From the NCBI GenBank assembly GCA_030424705.1, contig JAUHWJ010000058.1, positions 1 to 8,307 on the forward strand: DNA of 8,307 nt, given 5' to 3'. Source of the stretch: Alphaproteobacteria bacterium. Its GTDB lineage: Bacteria; Pseudomonadota; Alphaproteobacteria; Rhodobacterales; Rhodobacteraceae. The notes beneath the pieces are model-generated. The model made no database searches. It was not told where the DNA came from and saw nothing but the letters and a program-made list of their open reading frames with translations. Shown one piece after another: positions 1 through 6,132 of this stretch (positions within the stretch are counted from its first letter, which is position 1; the number at the start of each line of letters is the position of its first letter). The position numbers and the translations under genes are program-made.

Positions 1-92
1 AGCCCGGATACGACCCCTTCGCGCCGGAGGCGCCCTCGCCCTTCCGCCTCCGCGCCGGCCTCCTCGCCCGCGCGGCGTTCGGGCGCTACTGA
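1..92 (+). CDS. C-terminal end of an unidentified protein (partial, 5' end outside window)
   Basis: Reading from base 3 gives 29 codons and a TGA at 90-92. The peptide is rich in Pro, Arg and Ala and ends in FGRY. I chose this frame because 28 of its 29 sense codons end in G or C, which matches the real genes here; no stop interrupts the other two frames, so openness alone does not decide. The tail overlaps the end of the convergent VOC gene by 7 bp. No domain can be recognised from so short a tail. An untranslated or shadow origin remains possible. Confidence 0.45.
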   Translation, partial: PGYDPFAPEAPSPFRLRAGLLARAAFGRY

Positions 93-469
93 TCCGGATA
101 GACGATGAACTCCAGCAGCGTCCCGTCCGGGTCGCGGAAATAGAGGCTCGTCCCCGTCCCCTTCGCGCCGAGCCGCTGCACCGGCCCGAGCTCCACCTCC
201 ACCCCGTGCGCCGCCAGATGCGCCGCCGCCTGCTCCACCGTCCCCGGCCAGCGGAAGCAGAGGTCGGACCCGCCGGGCATGACCGGGAGCCGCGCGCGCG
301 GATGCCCGATCTGCCCCGGCCCGTGGGTGTTGAGCTGCCGGTCGCCGAAGCGGAACATCGCCCCGATGCCATAGGGCACGATCTCCGCCCCCATCACGTC
401 CCGATAGAAGGCGATGCTCGCCTCCCAATCCCCGACATGGATCACCGAATGGTCCAGCTCGATCTTCAC
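86..469 (-). CDS. VOC family protein (glyoxalase/bleomycin resistance/dioxygenase superfamily), GLOD5-like
   Basis: This 127-aa protein has the length of a single-chain VOC protein with two beta-alpha-beta-beta-beta units, about residues 4-60 and 68-124. The first unit opens with LDHSVIHV (H7 is the usual first metal ligand) and includes SIAFYRDVMG. The second closes with YFRDPDGTLLEFIVY, where E120 is the usual last ligand. H49 in the NTHGPG segment and the SDLCF segment resemble the GLOD5 subgroup of human and bacterial 'virulence protein' VOCs. Substrate cannot be inferred; members include metal-dependent lyases, dioxygenases and binding proteins. The start is GTG (467-469), supported by AAGGAGG at 477-483 with 7-nt spacing. 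It overlaps the stop of the upstream TPR gene (466-469), so the two are probably translationally coupled. Family assignment is firm; function is not. Confidence 0.93.
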   Translation of the reverse strand: MKIELDHSVIHVGDWEASIAFYRDVMGAEIVPYGIGAMFRFGDRQLNTHGPGQIGHPRARLPVMPGGSDLCFRWPGTVEQAAAHLAAHGVEVELGPVQRLGAKGTGTSLYFRDPDGTLLEFIVYPDQ

Positions 470-1758
470 GCCTCAGCCTCCTTCAATCCCGCGAGCCCCC
501 CGCGCCCCATGAACACCGGCCGCCGCGTCGCCAGCGCCCTCCGCGCCTCGTCCGCCTTGCCGAGCCGGAGGAGGAGGTTCGCCCAGGTCAATTCCAGCAG
601 GTCCCGTTGCGCCCGGCTGCCGCCGAACCGCTCATGCGAGGCCATGACGGGCGTGAGATCGCGGAGCGCCCCCGCCCAGTCCCCGCGAGCGAAGGCGCCC
701 CAGGCGGCGGCGACGGGGCGGACGAGATCGCCCGCGAAGCCCGCCGCCCCCTCCGCGAGCCGCGCCAGCCGCTCGCCCTCGCCCGCCATCGCATGGGCGA
801 GCGCGGCGTGCATGTCCGCGAAGCTCTGGCCGGAGGCGGGGAACTTCGCCGCCGCGTAATCCGAAAGCGCCCGCCACCGCTCCGGCGGAACTTCGATCCC
901 CGCCATCTCCGCCCGGTGAAGAAGCGCCGCCGCATCCGTCAGCGTGTTGAGCGGCATCCCTGCGGAGCCGCCGGGGCCGATCGCGCCGTCGAGCATCGAC
1001 CAGACCCGCGCCATCTCCCCCCGCTCCAGCGCCCAGAGCGCCACATGCCAGCTCATGTGCCCGTGGAGCGGAGCCGCGCGCTCATAATCCTCCATCCAGC
1101 CTTCGAGATAGCGGAGCCCCGCCTCCGTCTCTCCCGCCTCGTAATGCGCATGGGCCTTGAAATGCGCCCCGTTCGCGTTCCGCGGATGAAGCGCCAGCGC
1201 CCGCTCCATCAACGCCTGCGACTCCCCGATCCGCCCCGCCTCGCAAAGCGAGATCGCGTGGACGGACATCATCCACCAGTCCTCCCCGTAATGCGGGGAA
1301 AGCCGCTCCGTGAAGGCGAGGAGGAACGCCTCCCGCCCCGCCTCCCCGGAAAAACCGATGAGGCCGAAGACGCTGGTGAGAAGCTGCGCGATCAGCGCGT
1401 CGCGCGGATGGGTCCGCGTATGCGCCAGCGCCGCCTCCCGCGCCTCCGCCGGCCGGCCCGAGAGGAGGAGGGAGAAGACGCCGAGATGCGCCCGTTCCCG
1501 CGCGTCGATCCCGCCCGAAAGCGTCTCCGCCCGCGCCAGCGCCGCCTTCGCGCCGGCCATGTCCCCTTCGAACATCGCCGCGCGGGCGAGCCCGGCATGG
1601 GCGAGCGCGAAGCCCTCGTCCGCCGCCAGCGCCCGCTCGAACGCGCCGCGCGCGCCATAGGTCGCGCCGAGCACATGCCGCGCGCCCTCCGCATAGGCGT
1701 CCCGCGCCGCGGCGGAGGCGGTCGTCAGCCGGTTTCCGTAATCGTCCTCGAACGCCAT
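466..1758 (-). CDS. Tetratricopeptide repeat protein, TTC38-like
   Basis: This 430-aa, alanine-rich, all-helical protein has no signal peptide or membrane segment, so it is probably cytoplasmic. TPR-like helix pairs are visible at about residues 38-80 (GAFERALAADEGFALAHAGL), 85-120, 175-210 and 340-415. The LHGHMSWHVALWALERG segment at about 231-247 is the recognisable hallmark of the TTC38 family, in which bacterial members are typically 420-480 aa. TPR proteins are protein-interaction scaffolds, and the TTC38 family has no established biochemical role. The ATG start is supported by GGGGAGG at 1764-1770 with 5-nt spacing. Its stop overlaps the GTG start of the downstream VOC gene, which suggests a two-gene operon. 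A divergent aminotransferase begins 101 bp away. Confidence 0.92.
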   Translation of the reverse strand: MAFEDDYGNRLTTASAAARDAYAEGARHVLGATYGARGAFERALAADEGFALAHAGLARAAMFEGDMAGAKAALARAETLSGGIDARERAHLGVFSLLLSGRPAEAREAALAHTRTHPRDALIAQLLTSVFGLIGFSGEAGREAFLLAFTERLSPHYGEDWWMMSVHAISLCEAGRIGESQALMERALALHPRNANGAHFKAHAHYEAGETEAGLRYLEGWMEDYERAAPLHGHMSWHVALWALERGEMARVWSMLDGAIGPGGSAGMPLNTLTDAAALLHRAEMAGIEVPPERWRALSDYAAAKFPASGQSFADMHAALAHAMAGEGERLARLAEGAAGFAGDLVRPVAAAWGAFARGDWAGALRDLTPVMASHERFGGSRAQRDLLELTWANLLLRLGKADEARRALATRRPVFMGRGGLAGLKEAEA

Positions 1759-1781
1759 CCGCGCCTCCCCGTCAGGGCCCG

Positions 1782-1810
1782 ACGGTCGCCGCCCCCTCGG
1801 CCGCGGTCAA
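1782..1810 (-). promoter_or_regulatory. Candidate sigma70-type promoter for the TPR-VOC operon
   Basis: On the minus strand, TTGACC (1805-1810) is a good -35 box. A 17-nt spacer separates it from GACCGT (1782-1787), a poor -10 match in a GC-rich setting. The predicted transcription start would be about 1775, giving a short leader that still includes the Shine-Dalgarno sequence at 1764-1770. It sits in the 101-bp divergent spacer. The support is only the -35 box and the geometry. Confidence 0.3.
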
Positions 1811-1824
1811 GCCCGAACCGCCCC

Positions 1825-1853
1825 TTGCGCGCCCGCCCGCGCCCCCCGATAAC
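1825..1853 (+). promoter_or_regulatory. Candidate promoter for the aminotransferase, positioned for a leaderless mRNA
   Basis: TTGCGC (1825-1830), a 17-nt spacer and GATAAC (1848-1853) form a sigma70-like pair. The -10 box ends 6 nt before the ATG at 1860, so transcription would begin at or next to the A of the start codon. No Shine-Dalgarno sequence is visible before this ATG. GATAAC is the only AT-rich hexamer in a very GC-rich stretch, which makes it stand out. This is inference from spacing, without transcript data. Confidence 0.35.
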
Positions 1854-1859
1854 CGGGCG

Positions 1860-3047
1860 ATGAACCGCCCCGCCCCCTTCAACCCCGCGCTCTCCCACGC
1901 CCTCGCCTCGCCGGTGATGACGGCGCAATCCTGGCTCAGGGGAAAGGTCTTCCCGCCGGAGCGGCCGCTCCTGAACCTGAGCCAGGCCGCCCCCGTCGGC
2001 CCGCCGCCGCTCTCCCTCCGTCGCGCGATGGCGGAGGCGGCGATGTCGGAGGGGGACGCGCATCTCTACGGCCCCGTGCCGGGGGATGGCGCGCTTCGGG
2101 CGGAGATCGCCGCCCGCTGGTCCTCGCTCTACGAGGCCGGGATCGCGGCGGAAGAGGTCGCCGTCACCTCGGGCTGCAACGAGGCCTTCGCCGCCGCGAT
2201 GCTCTCCCTCGCCGGGGCGGGCGACGAGGTGATCTTGCCGACGCCCTGGTATTTCAATCACAAGATGTGGCTCGACATGATCGGCGTCCGCGCCGTCCCG
2301 CTCCCCGTGGGGGCGGACGGCCTGCCGGAACCGGAGGCGGCCGCGGCGCTGATCGGCCCGCGCACCCGCGCCCTCGTCCTCGTCACGCCCAACAACCCGA
2401 CCGGCGCCGAATGCCCGGAAGGCCGGATGGAGGCGCTTTTCGACCTCTGCGCCGCCGCCGGAATCGCCTTCGTCGTGGACGAAACCTATCGCGACTATCT
2501 GAGCCACGAGGGCGCCCCCCACGGCCTCTTCCGCCGCCCGGCATGGGGCGAAACCCTGATCCACCTCTATTCCTTCTCCAAGGCCTACCGCCTCACCGGC
2601 CACCGCGTCGGCGCGCTCCTCTCCTCCGCCCGTCGGGTGGCGGAGGTGGAGAAATTCCTTGATACGGTGACGATCTGCCCCTCCCGCATCGGGCAGATCG
2701 GCGCGCTGGAGGGGTTGCGGCGCGAGGGCGCCTTCGTCGCCGGGGAGCGGGCGGAATTCGCCCGCCGCCGCGCCGCGCTCGCCGCCGCCTTCGCGGAAGG
2801 GGTCGGCGGCTGGCGGCTCCTCGGCGCCGGCGCCTATTTCGCGTGGGTCGCGCATCCGTTCGACGCGCCCTCGGAGGCGGTGGCCCGGCGGCTGGTGGAG
2901 GACCAGTCCCTCCTCGCGCTACCCGGCGGCTTCTTCACGCCGGAGGGGGACGAGGCGGGGCGCGGCGCGCTCCGCCTCGCCTTCGCGAATGTGGACGAGG
3001 CCGGGATCGCGGAGACGGCGCGGCGGCTCCGCGCCTTCTCCCTCTAG
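1860..3047 (+). CDS. PLP-dependent aminotransferase, class I/II (fold type I)
   Basis: This 395-aa protein has the normal length for a class I/II aminotransferase, which transfers an amino group between an amino acid and a 2-oxo acid using pyridoxal phosphate. Visible landmarks in order are: TSGCNEAF near 103-110 (PLP phosphate-binding region); PTPWYF at 127-132 with an aromatic residue to stack on the cofactor; PNNPTG at 177-182 (N179); VVDETY at 205-210 (D207 for the pyridine nitrogen, Y210); and YSFSKAYRLTGHRVG at 237-251, with K241 as the Schiff-base lysine and R249 as a phosphate ligand. R372 in LRLAFA matches the substrate-carboxylate arginine. It looks catalytically intact. The substrate cannot be read from sequence, and the neighbours give no pathway. 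There is no ribosome-binding site before the ATG. The next gene converges and shares the CTAG stop. Class is certain; specificity unknown. Confidence 0.95.
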   Translation: MNRPAPFNPALSHALASPVMTAQSWLRGKVFPPERPLLNLSQAAPVGPPPLSLRRAMAEAAMSEGDAHLYGPVPGDGALRAEIAARWSSLYEAGIAAEEVAVTSGCNEAFAAAMLSLAGAGDEVILPTPWYFNHKMWLDMIGVRAVPLPVGADGLPEPEAAAALIGPRTRALVLVTPNNPTGAECPEGRMEALFDLCAAAGIAFVVDETYRDYLSHEGAPHGLFRRPAWGETLIHLYSFSKAYRLTGHRVGALLSSARRVAEVEKFLDTVTICPSRIGQIGALEGLRREGAFVAGERAEFARRRAALAAAFAEGVGGWRLLGAGAYFAWVAHPFDAPSEAVARRLVEDQSLLALPGGFFTPEGDEAGRGALRLAFANVDEAGIAETARRLRAFSL

Positions 3048-3733
3048 GCCGCGGCCTCCGCCGCCTCCGGCCGGTGCGCCGCCAGCTTCTCCCGCCAGTC
3101 GCGGGAGAAGGCCTTCTCCAGCGCCGCCGCGAGTTCGGGCTCGTCCCGCCAGAGCCGGCGGACAGCGGCGCCGGAGATCAGCCAGAGCCGCGCCGGCGCC
3201 GACAGCGTCGCGTCCGCGCTCGCGGGCCCTTCCTCGACGACGGACATCTCCCCGATGAAATTCCCGGCGCGGCAGCGGGTGAAAACGCGGCCGCGATAGG
3301 CGATTTCCGCCTCGCCGGAGGCGAGCCAGACGAGATGGGAGACGGGCTCGCCCTCCGTCGTCAGCCGCAGCCCCGGCGCGCCGTCGATCCAGACCCCGCG
3401 GTTGAGCAGCCGCCGCGCCTCGCCCGGCCTGAGGTCCGTGAGCCTCGCGGAGACGAAAGCCGCCTCCTCGGCGGTGAAGCGCGCGCGCCGGTTCGCCCTC
3501 CAGGCGAGCGTCAGCTGCGCGATGTTCACCAGCACCAGCAGCGATTCCCAGAAGACGCCGACAGGGTCCTTCAGCCAGACCCAATCATAGAGGATGGCGA
3601 CGAAGGCGGAGAGGATGACGAGGACGCGCAGCGGGCCGAGCCGGCGCATGAGCATCGAGATCACGAGCAGAATATAGGACAGATGGCCCACGAGGCCGCC
3701 TGTCGAAAATGCGGAGTCCAGCGTCAATTCCAT
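3044..3733 (-). CDS. Popeye-type membrane protein with cyclic-nucleotide-binding-like domain
   Basis: This 229-aa protein has three hydrophobic segments near residues 14-29, 34-52 and 58-77, followed by a cytosolic domain at about 85-210. The layout (short N-terminus, three helices, then a cNMP-binding fold) and the WESLLVLVNIAQL segment at 62-74 resemble Popeye-domain (POPDC) proteins and their bacterial relatives. The region FIGEMSVVEEGPASADATL (159-177) corresponds to the phosphate-binding cassette of CRP/EPAC-type domains. G161 and E162 are kept, but the usual arginine of the 'PRxA' motif is replaced by the 'PASA' segment (170-173), so classical cAMP binding is doubtful. The likely role is inner-membrane signalling or scaffolding; no partner is indicated. 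The ATG is preceded by AGAAGAGG (3740-3747). It lies downstream of the glycosyltransferase on the same strand and ends tail to tail with the aminotransferase. Confidence 0.82.
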   Translation of the reverse strand: MELTLDSAFSTGGLVGHLSYILLVISMLMRRLGPLRVLVILSAFVAILYDWVWLKDPVGVFWESLLVLVNIAQLTLAWRANRRARFTAEEAAFVSARLTDLRPGEARRLLNRGVWIDGAPGLRLTTEGEPVSHLVWLASGEAEIAYRGRVFTRCRAGNFIGEMSVVEEGPASADATLSAPARLWLISGAAVRRLWRDEPELAAALEKAFSRDWREKLAAHRPEAAEAAA

Positions 3734-3747
3734 CGGGAGCCTCTTCT

Positions 3748-3775
3748 GCGGCGCGGAGAGTAAACCCCGCGCCGC
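3748..3775 (-). repeat. GC-rich inverted repeat between the glycosyltransferase and the Popeye-type gene
   Basis: Arms 3748-3756 (gcggcgcgg) and 3767-3775 (ccgcgccgc) are perfectly complementary over 9 bp around a 10-nt loop. In the minus-strand transcript the hairpin lies after the glycosyltransferase stop and directly upstream of the Shine-Dalgarno sequence of the Popeye-type gene. No U-tract follows on that strand, so it is not a standard intrinsic terminator. It could influence translation initiation, protect an mRNA end or reduce read-through. Confidence 0.5.
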
Positions 3776-3807
3776 CAGTCAGGGCCATGTTTTTCTGCAC
3801 GCCCGAT

Positions 3808-5010
3808 TCAGAGCAGCGCCTTCAGCAGCCGCTCCTTCTCCGGCCAGAGCTTTTCGCGGTCCAGTCGCTCCAGCACCCGGGCGCGGGCCGCCGCCCCGCG
3901 CCGCCGCGCAGCCTCGGGCGCGTCCAGCGTCTCCGCGATCCCGGCGGCGAGCGCTTCCGGGTCATGGAGGGGAACGAAAAGCCCCGTCTCCCCGTCCATG
4001 AACTCCCGCACCGGCGCGCTGTCGGAGACGACCATCGGGCAGGCGACGGCCATCGACTCGATCATCGACCAGGAGAGGACGAAATCCGCCGTGAGATAGA
4101 CATGCGCCCGGCTCGCCTGCAGCGCCTTCACATAGTCGCCGCGCGGCTGGAGCCCGATGAAATGCACGCGGGAAAGGTCAAGCCGCCCTTCGAGCTCCGC
4201 CAGCATCCGCGCCTTCCAGCTCTCGCCCTCGGGCAGCTTCGCGCCATAGGCGACCCGGTCCTCGCCCCCGATCAGCGCATGAAGGCCGGGCCGCCGCTCC
4301 TGCAGCATGGCGAGGGCGCGCATGAACTGCGGAAAGCCGCGATGCGGCTCCATCCCCCGGGTTATGGAGGTCACGATCTCCGGCATGGCGGAGACGTCCA
4401 GCCCCGCCACGCTCCGCACCGGCTCCGCCGCTGGGGCGTGGAGCGCGCAGTCGATCCCGTCATGCATCACCGTGATCCGCTCCCGCAGGTGAGCGGGAAA
4501 GCGCGCCGCCTGGTATTCGGTCGGGCAGAGCGCGAGCGCGGCACCGTCGAGATCGAGCAGGAAGGGCGCGTTCCGCGTCTTCTGCCGGAGCCGCGCATGG
4601 AGGTCGAACGTGTGGGTCCCGAGGCTCACGTCGTCGGGCGGCGGATATTCGTACCACCATTCGAGATAGGGGACGAAGCGCGCCTCCGGCCAGATCTCCC
4701 GCGCGAACATGCCGGAGCCCCAGCCGGAATGCGCCATCACGATATCGGGCCGGTATCCCCGCTCGGCGGCGGCGAGGAAGGCGCGGGCGGCGGCCTGCCC
4801 GGTGATGACCGCCTTCTCGAAATTCCCGGCGTAGGGATGCACGCCCTCGGTCGGCGCCCGGTGCGCCTTGTAGCGGAGGAAGGCCGGGTCCCCCGGATTG
4901 CCGCCCTCCCAGGCGGTGGCGAAGCGCACGTCCCAGCCGCGGCGGAGGAGCCAGGCGCCGAAGGCGCCGAACTGCGCCGGGTAATTGTCATGCACGAACA
5001 GGATCTTCAT
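3808..5010 (-). CDS. Glycosyltransferase family 4 (GT-B fold)
   Basis: Starting at the ATG at 5008-5010 gives 400 aa. The N-terminus MKILFVHDNYPAQFG is a typical first beta strand and loop of a GT-B enzyme. GGAGG (5016-5020, 5-nt spacing) supports this start; the frame stays open to 5205 but the extra 65 residues look non-coding. The N-terminal Rossmann domain (about 1-185) includes AHSGWGSGMF (93-102) and YLEWWYEY (115-122), features of the subgroup with a Glyco_trans_4-like N-terminal domain. The C-terminal sugar-nucleotide domain includes TRGMEPHRGFPQFM (217-230), VHFIGLQPRGDY (282-293) and LSWSMIESMAVACPMVVSD (312-330), with E318 as the nucleotide-ribose glutamate. The first Glu of the usual E-x7-E motif is replaced by a hydrophobic residue. 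It presumably transfers a sugar from a nucleotide donor at the cytosolic face of the membrane; acceptor unknown. No other polysaccharide genes are in view. Confidence 0.93.
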   Translation of the reverse strand: MKILFVHDNYPAQFGAFGAWLLRRGWDVRFATAWEGGNPGDPAFLRYKAHRAPTEGVHPYAGNFEKAVITGQAAARAFLAAAERGYRPDIVMAHSGWGSGMFAREIWPEARFVPYLEWWYEYPPPDDVSLGTHTFDLHARLRQKTRNAPFLLDLDGAALALCPTEYQAARFPAHLRERITVMHDGIDCALHAPAAEPVRSVAGLDVSAMPEIVTSITRGMEPHRGFPQFMRALAMLQERRPGLHALIGGEDRVAYGAKLPEGESWKARMLAELEGRLDLSRVHFIGLQPRGDYVKALQASRAHVYLTADFVLSWSMIESMAVACPMVVSDSAPVREFMDGETGLFVPLHDPEALAAGIAETLDAPEAARRRGAAARARVLERLDREKLWPEKERLLKALL

Positions 5011-5028
5011 TCCGGCCTCCGGGGCGGC

Positions 5029-5056
5029 ACAATACCGGCGCGGGCGCTCCCGGCAA
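5029..5056 (-). promoter_or_regulatory. Candidate promoter for the glycosyltransferase gene
   Basis: On the minus strand, TTGCCG (5051-5056), a 16-nt spacer and TATTGT (5029-5034) form a plausible -35/-10 pair in the 103-bp divergent spacer. Initiation near 5022 would leave a very short leader that just contains the GGAGG at 5016-5020. On the opposite strand TTGATC (5058-5063) has no convincing -10 partner, so no promoter is called for the plus-strand operon. Confidence 0.3.
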
Positions 5057-5113
5057 GTTGATCGCGCCGGAGGCCCGGCTGTGGCAGGCTTCGGCCTGAA
5101 AACGGGAGGAGCC

Positions 5114-5554
5114 ATGCGCAAGCTTGTCTGGATTGCGGCCTTCGCCGCGCTCGCCTCGCCCGCGGCGGCGGAGCGGATCACCGTCACCGGGGAGGCGATA
5201 GACACCTGGTGCTATTTCTCCGGCGTCATGGGCGGCGCGGACGCCGTGCAGGGCACGGCGCACCACACCTGCGCGCTCTGGTGCGCGGCGGGCGGCATCC
5301 CCGTCGGGCTGCTGGCGGAGGACGGGACGGTCTACATGGTCCTGAAGATCGCCGCGGATGACGCGGCGAACGGCGGCGACATGCTGCTCCGCATCGCGAG
5401 CCACGTCATCACCGCCACCGGCGAGCACCATGTGCGGGACGGGATCAACTACCTCATCGTCAACGATGTCGTGGCGGACGCCGGGATCGTGAACCTCACC
5501 CATGAGGATTACGGCGTCGTCCCCGACTTCGCGATCCCGGAGCCGAAGGAATGA
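5114..5554 (+). CDS. Secreted cysteine/histidine-containing small protein (putative periplasmic metal- or thiol-active, uncharacterised)
   Basis: This 146-aa protein has a clear signal peptide (MRK, hydrophobic core, cleavage expected after A19 in SPAAA). The mature part is about 127 aa, probably mostly beta strand and possibly an OB-like barrel. It has C33 in TWCYFSG, then H50-H51 and the motif CALWC (C53, C57) followed by GIPVGLLAEDGTVYMV. The pattern 'C-Y...H..C A..C...G.PVGLL..DG..Y' recurs, from memory, in uncharacterised secreted bacterial proteins; no function is established to my knowledge. The cysteines and histidines suggest metal binding or disulfide chemistry. The start was chosen because ATG 5114 has GGAGG at 5105-5109 and begins a signal peptide; the frame is open from 4985 but the extra part lacks both. 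It is first gene of a packed unit with a second cysteine protein and a SCO protein, which hints at copper handling in the periplasm. Confidence 0.85.
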   Translation: MRKLVWIAAFAALASPAAAERITVTGEAIDTWCYFSGVMGGADAVQGTAHHTCALWCAAGGIPVGLLAEDGTVYMVLKIAADDAANGGDMLLRIASHVITATGEHHVRDGINYLIVNDVVADAGIVNLTHEDYGVVPDFAIPEPKE

Positions 5555-5559
5555 GCGCG

Positions 5560-6132
5560 ATGCGGATGATCGCCGGCCTCTTCGCGGCGGCGCTCGCCCT
5601 CCCGGTGGTCGCGCAGGATTTCTCGGCCGGGTCCGAGGCGAAGGAATGGGGCCTCCTCGGGGAGGAAAAGGCGCGGTTCGAGGCGAAGGTGGTCGATCTC
5701 CTCTGCGAACTCGCCGGCGATTGCCCCGCCGATTGCGGCGCGGGGCGGCGGCAGCTCGGCCTCCTCCGCGCGGCGGACGGGGCGCTGATCGTTCCGATGA
5801 AGAACGGCCAGCCGCTCTTCACCGGCGCGGCGACCGATCTCTTCCCGTATTGCGGCAAGGACGTCGAGGTTGACGGCGTGCTCGTCGGCGACGAGGAGCA
5901 GACGCCGGCGAAATTCTACATGGTCCAGATGGTGCGGGAGGTCGACGCAGCCGAATGGGCGCGCGCCAATCTCTGGACGAAGGACTGGGAGGCGAGGAAT
6001 CCCGGCCCCGCGGCGGAGAAGGGCCCGTGGTTCCGGAAGGATCCGCGCGTGAACGCGAAGATCGCGGAGTCAGGCTGGCTCGGCCTCGGGCTGGAGGCGG
6101 ACGAGGCCTTTCTGAAGGAGTATTTCCAGTGA
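5560..6132 (+). CDS. Secreted CxxxC protein, apparent distant homologue of the preceding gene product
   Basis: This 190-aa protein has a signal peptide (MRMIAGLFAAALALPVVA, cleavage expected near residue 18). The middle region (about 40-128) matches the architecture of the upstream protein: KVVDLLCELAG, then CPADC (C55, C59), QLGLLRAADGALIVPM, and a final strand around KFYMVQMV. C49 and C98 complete four cysteines; the paired histidines of the upstream protein are absent. The region 133-190 (tryptophan-containing, probably helical) is unique to this protein. Two starts compete. ATG 5551 overlaps the upstream stop as ATGA but abuts AAGGA with no spacing. ATG 5560 lies 9 nt from that AAGGA and starts a cleaner signal peptide, so I prefer it (193 aa if 5551 is used). 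Either way the genes are translationally coupled. Function unknown; an extracytoplasmic partner of the SCO protein is the reasonable inference. Confidence 0.83.
   Translation: MRMIAGLFAAALALPVVAQDFSAGSEAKEWGLLGEEKARFEAKVVDLLCELAGDCPADCGAGRRQLGLLRAADGALIVPMKNGQPLFTGAATDLFPYCGKDVEVDGVLVGDEEQTPAKFYMVQMVREVDAAEWARANLWTKDWEARNPGPAAEKGPWFRKDPRVNAKIAESGWLGLGLEADEAFLKEYFQ

Noticed and set aside
27..46. Similar GAGGCGCCCTCGCCCTTC stretch here and near 6188 in the SCO gene as a possible repeat
   Set aside because: Both encode EAPSPF with the preferred codons; the match ends beyond that and is best explained by codon bias.
607..1863. Long plus-strand open frame (418 codons) antisense to the TPR gene
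   Set aside because: Arg/Pro-rich composition without domains, as expected from the complement of GC-rich coding sequence; the opposite strand encodes a recognisable TTC38-like protein.
1725..2855. Minus-strand open frame of 376 codons across the aminotransferase and the divergent spacer
   Set aside because: Low-complexity Arg/Gly/Glu sequence antisense to an intact aminotransferase with all catalytic residues.
3709..5061. Plus-strand open frame of 450 codons antisense to the glycosyltransferase
   Set aside because: No recognisable domain and Arg/Pro/His-rich; the minus strand carries clear GT-B motifs and a ribosome-binding site.
5011..5205. N-terminal extension of the glycosyltransferase by 65 residues
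   Set aside because: Overlaps the divergent secreted-protein gene and its signal peptide; ATG 5010 has a good ribosome-binding site and gives the canonical GT-B N-terminus.
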